NCBI RefSeq assembly: GCF_040370365.1
Contig: NZ_BAABWQ010000001.1
Span: 1,178,001-1,242,000, forward strand
Reading direction: 5' to 3'
Source: Shimia sp040370365
GTDB taxonomy: Bacteria > Pseudomonadota > Alphaproteobacteria > Rhodobacterales > Rhodobacteraceae
DNA length: 64,000 nt
The notes under the pieces are model-generated. The model had not been told where the DNA came from and did not search any database. It saw only the letters and a program-made list of their open reading frames with translations. The position numbers and the translations under genes are program-made. Shown piece by piece: positions 62,200 through 64,000 of this stretch (its first letter is position 1; every line of letters begins with the position of its first letter).

Positions 62200-63465
62200 T
62201 TAGCCGGAGATATCCGCCAATGCCTCTTCGATGGCATACATCATCTCGTCTGCTGCGGTTGCCGCATCGATCTCGCCATAAGCGAAGAGTTCGAGATTGT
62301 CCTGAAGCGCAGAACGCACTGTCGGAAACTCCATCATTGGGTGGATGGCAGGGCCTTCGGCGGCAATCACCTTAGCCTGTGCATCAATCTGCTGTTCCTT
62401 GATGGCGTCTGCGGACAGCAGCTGGCTACGCGCTGCGGTTGAGGCCGGAACCCCGCGCGTGGAACCAAGCGCTGCGACACCTTCTTCTTCGTTCAGAAGA
62501 CAGTTCACAATCTGTGCCGCCGCGTCTTGGTTAGGTGAGTTGGCAGAAATCGAGAACACCATGGAAGCCTTGCGATACACACCAGGGGTCTTTTGACCGT
62601 CTTGGTTCAAAAGACCATGGTAAACAACTTCTTGCCCGTCCTCTAGCGGGTTGGTGATCTTAAAGTAGGTCGAGTCCCACTGATAGGTTCCAGCGATCGT
62701 ACCGTCGGCCCAGAGCGGGTTTTCGTGTACCTTGATGTTGCCAGCCGCAGCCACCTCTTTCCACGGTTGGACCACATGATTGTCGACGAGCTTCTGGTAG
62801 AAGTTCACAGCGTCAGTGAACTCTTCTTTCGTCCATGCCAACTCGTTAGTTTCTGGATCAATCATGGCCTTGCCAGTCTTCTGGGTGCCGTAGATGGTCA
62901 TCACCAACGCCGCATCGAGTTTGGATGCTTCAAACGGGTAGAACGCGTCGCCCAACTTTTCTTGGAAAACCGGACCAGCAGCGAGCAGATCTTCCCAAGT
63001 GTTCGGAACATCGAGGCCCGCTTTTGCGTAAGTGGTCTTGTTGAACACAAACAAACGCCCGGTGGTTGAGATCGGCAGACCGTTGAGCTTGCCTTTCATG
63101 GTGCCCGCATCCAGCTGATCAGCATCCCAGTTGGACAGATCGATGGTTCCCGAGAATTGGTTGAGATCGGCAAGGCCAGTCCCGTCAGTCGAATAAATCG
63201 ACAGCCAAGGCCAGTTGACCTGCATGATATCGGCTTCCGTCCCACCTGCAATTTGAGTGGTGAGTTTTTCGTAGTGCCCAGACCAGCCGGTAAACTCTGG
63301 CTTAATTGTATGGCCATGTTTTTCGCCGCAGACCTTAAGCGCAGCCTGTGTCGCTTCGTGGCGACTGTCTCCGCCCCACCAACTCATGCGTAGCTCGGCG
63401 GATTGCGCCATGCCACACATTGCGGTTGTGGCCAGTGCAAAGCCCAAAATTGCTGTAGTTTTCAT
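62200..63465 (-). CDS. Extracellular solute-binding protein family 1 (oligosaccharide importer)
   Basis: 421 residues from ATG at 63465 (GGGAGGAG upstream). Signal peptide ends near GMAQSAE. MalE/UgpB-like: ELRMSWWGGDSRHEATQAAL, EADIMQVNWPWLSIYS, LNGLPISTTGRLFVFNKTTY, WADGTIAGTYQWDSTYF. The ATPase encoded upstream and the GH28 and GH105 genes downstream suggest import of pectin-derived oligosaccharides. Permease genes are not in the window and probably lie beyond its end. Confidence 0.88.
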   Translation of the reverse strand: MKTTAILGFALATTAMCGMAQSAELRMSWWGGDSRHEATQAALKVCGEKHGHTIKPEFTGWSGHYEKLTTQIAGGTEADIMQVNWPWLSIYSTDGTGLADLNQFSGTIDLSNWDADQLDAGTMKGKLNGLPISTTGRLFVFNKTTYAKAGLDVPNTWEDLLAAGPVFQEKLGDAFYPFEASKLDAALVMTIYGTQKTGKAMIDPETNELAWTKEEFTDAVNFYQKLVDNHVVQPWKEVAAAGNIKVHENPLWADGTIAGTYQWDSTYFKITNPLEDGQEVVYHGLLNQDGQKTPGVYRKASMVFSISANSPNQDAAAQIVNCLLNEEEGVAALGSTRGVPASTAARSQLLSADAIKEQQIDAQAKVIAAEGPAIHPMMEFPTVRSALQDNLELFAYGEIDAATAADEMMYAIEEALADISG

Positions 63466-63490
63466 AGTTGTCTCCTCCCTGACAAAGATC

Positions 63491-64000
63491 TCAATCCGAC
63501 GCCAAAGACCGGCTCTCGCCGCTATCCGCGTCAAAAAGATGGATATGCGATCCGATCGGTCTGAGACCAACGCGATCGCCCCGCTTCAGCGCTTTGTTGA
63601 AACGCTCCGACGGGATCACAGCCACAAAGTTTGCGGTGCCGACTCTGGCGTGCAAAACGATTTCGTGCCCCATGAATTCGAGATTTGTGATTTCTGCAGA
63701 AAACGTGTTGGTTTCTGCTTCCGGCAACACCTCAAGGTGCTGCGGACGAATGCCCAAAGTAACCGGACCTTCGAGCACGTCAACGCGCCCGTCTAAGCCC
63801 TCCGTAATTCTAACGGACTGTCCATCCAGCGTGAGGGTGATGCCTTCACCTTGTGTCAGCACCGATGGCACCAGGTTCATTTCCGGCATGCCAATAAAGC
63901 CGGCCACAAAGGCATTTGCCGGTCTGTCATAGAGTGTTTCCGGGTCCGCCACCTGCATGATGTGCCCGTCTTTCATCACACAAATACGGTCCCCCATGGT
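63491..64000 (-). CDS. ABC importer ATPase, UgpC/MsmK/MalK type (C-terminal part)
   Basis: The visible 169 residues are the end of a CUT1 importer ATPase; the N-terminal part with Walker A, signature and Walker B lies outside the window. Seen are ADPETLYDRPANAFVAGFIG and the regulatory OB-fold with VTLGIRPQHLEVLP, LEFMGHEIVLHARVG and GDRVGLRPIGSHIHLFDA, standard for MalK-type proteins. It ends 26 bases before the binding-protein start, on the same strand. Confidence 0.88.
   Translation of the reverse strand, partial: TMGDRICVMKDGHIMQVADPETLYDRPANAFVAGFIGMPEMNLVPSVLTQGEGITLTLDGQSVRITEGLDGRVDVLEGPVTLGIRPQHLEVLPEAETNTFSAEITNLEFMGHEIVLHARVGTANFVAVIPSERFNKALKRGDRVGLRPIGSHIHLFDADSGESRSLASD

Noticed and set aside
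1..64000. CRISPR arrays, tRNA or rRNA genes, prophage or intact IS elements
   Set aside because: None recognised when reading both strands; the only mobile-element trace is the IS3 fragment near 31.4 kb.

Overview
The window looks like part of a catabolic and transport island in a marine alphaproteobacterium of the Rhodobacterales (Roseobacter group). This is inferred from moderate GC content, TTG/GTG starts behind clear GGAGG sites, TRAP, TTT and ABC importers, a dihydroxypropanesulfonate (DHPS) pathway, and the general look of the proteins. No rRNA, tRNA, CRISPR or intact insertion sequence was seen.

Layout. 1-5.7 kb (+): a tripartite tricarboxylate (TTT) importer followed by a monooxygenase-like protein, a metallo-beta-lactamase-fold hydrolase, and an OtnK/OtnC-type acid-sugar kinase and decarboxylase. 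6.1-8.4 kb (-): a decayed acyltransferase gene, a universal stress protein and two unrecognised genes. 8.5-16.4 kb (-): a DHPS/sulfolactate operon (suyB, suyA, hpsP, hpsO, hpsN, TRAP importer, small membrane protein), read away from a LacI-type regulator (16.5-17.6 kb, +) across tandem palindromes. 18.3-27.6 kb: an iron-uptake locus with ExbB, two ExbD paralogues, TonB, a siderophore ABC importer, a MarR regulator and a TonB-dependent receptor. 28.5-31.2 kb: a hybrid sensor kinase. 31.4 kb: an IS3-type transposase remnant. 32.1-36.3 kb: a glycan-type locus with an unknown protein, a GT2-GT4 fusion glycosyltransferase and a protein resembling plant reversibly glycosylated polypeptides (GT75).

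36.9-47 kb (-): a GntR-controlled operon with a sugar ABC importer and an oxidative pentose (Weimberg-type) pathway: IlvD/Edd dehydratase, FAH-fold dehydratase and ketoglutarate-semialdehyde dehydrogenase. 47.6-59.1 kb: a second sugar ABC importer with an apparent complete D-apiose to D-apionate route: Gfo/Idh/MocA dehydrogenase, lactonase, oxidoisomerase, acid-sugar kinase and a RuBisCO-like protein, with its own GntR regulator. 59.6-64 kb (-): a GH105 unsaturated uronyl hydrolase, a GH28 polygalacturonase and parts of an oligosaccharide ABC importer.

Taken together, the last 17 kb read as a plan for using apiose-bearing pectin (apiogalacturonan of seagrasses or rhamnogalacturonan II): oligogalacturonides are imported and trimmed, and apiose is oxidised and decarboxylated by a RuBisCO relative. 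The neighbouring operons handle other plant or algal products (pentoses, C4 acid sugars, DHPS). The strongest candidates for something under-described are the apiose-pectin linkage, the GT75-like locus, and the ExbD pair in which one copy has lost its essential aspartate.
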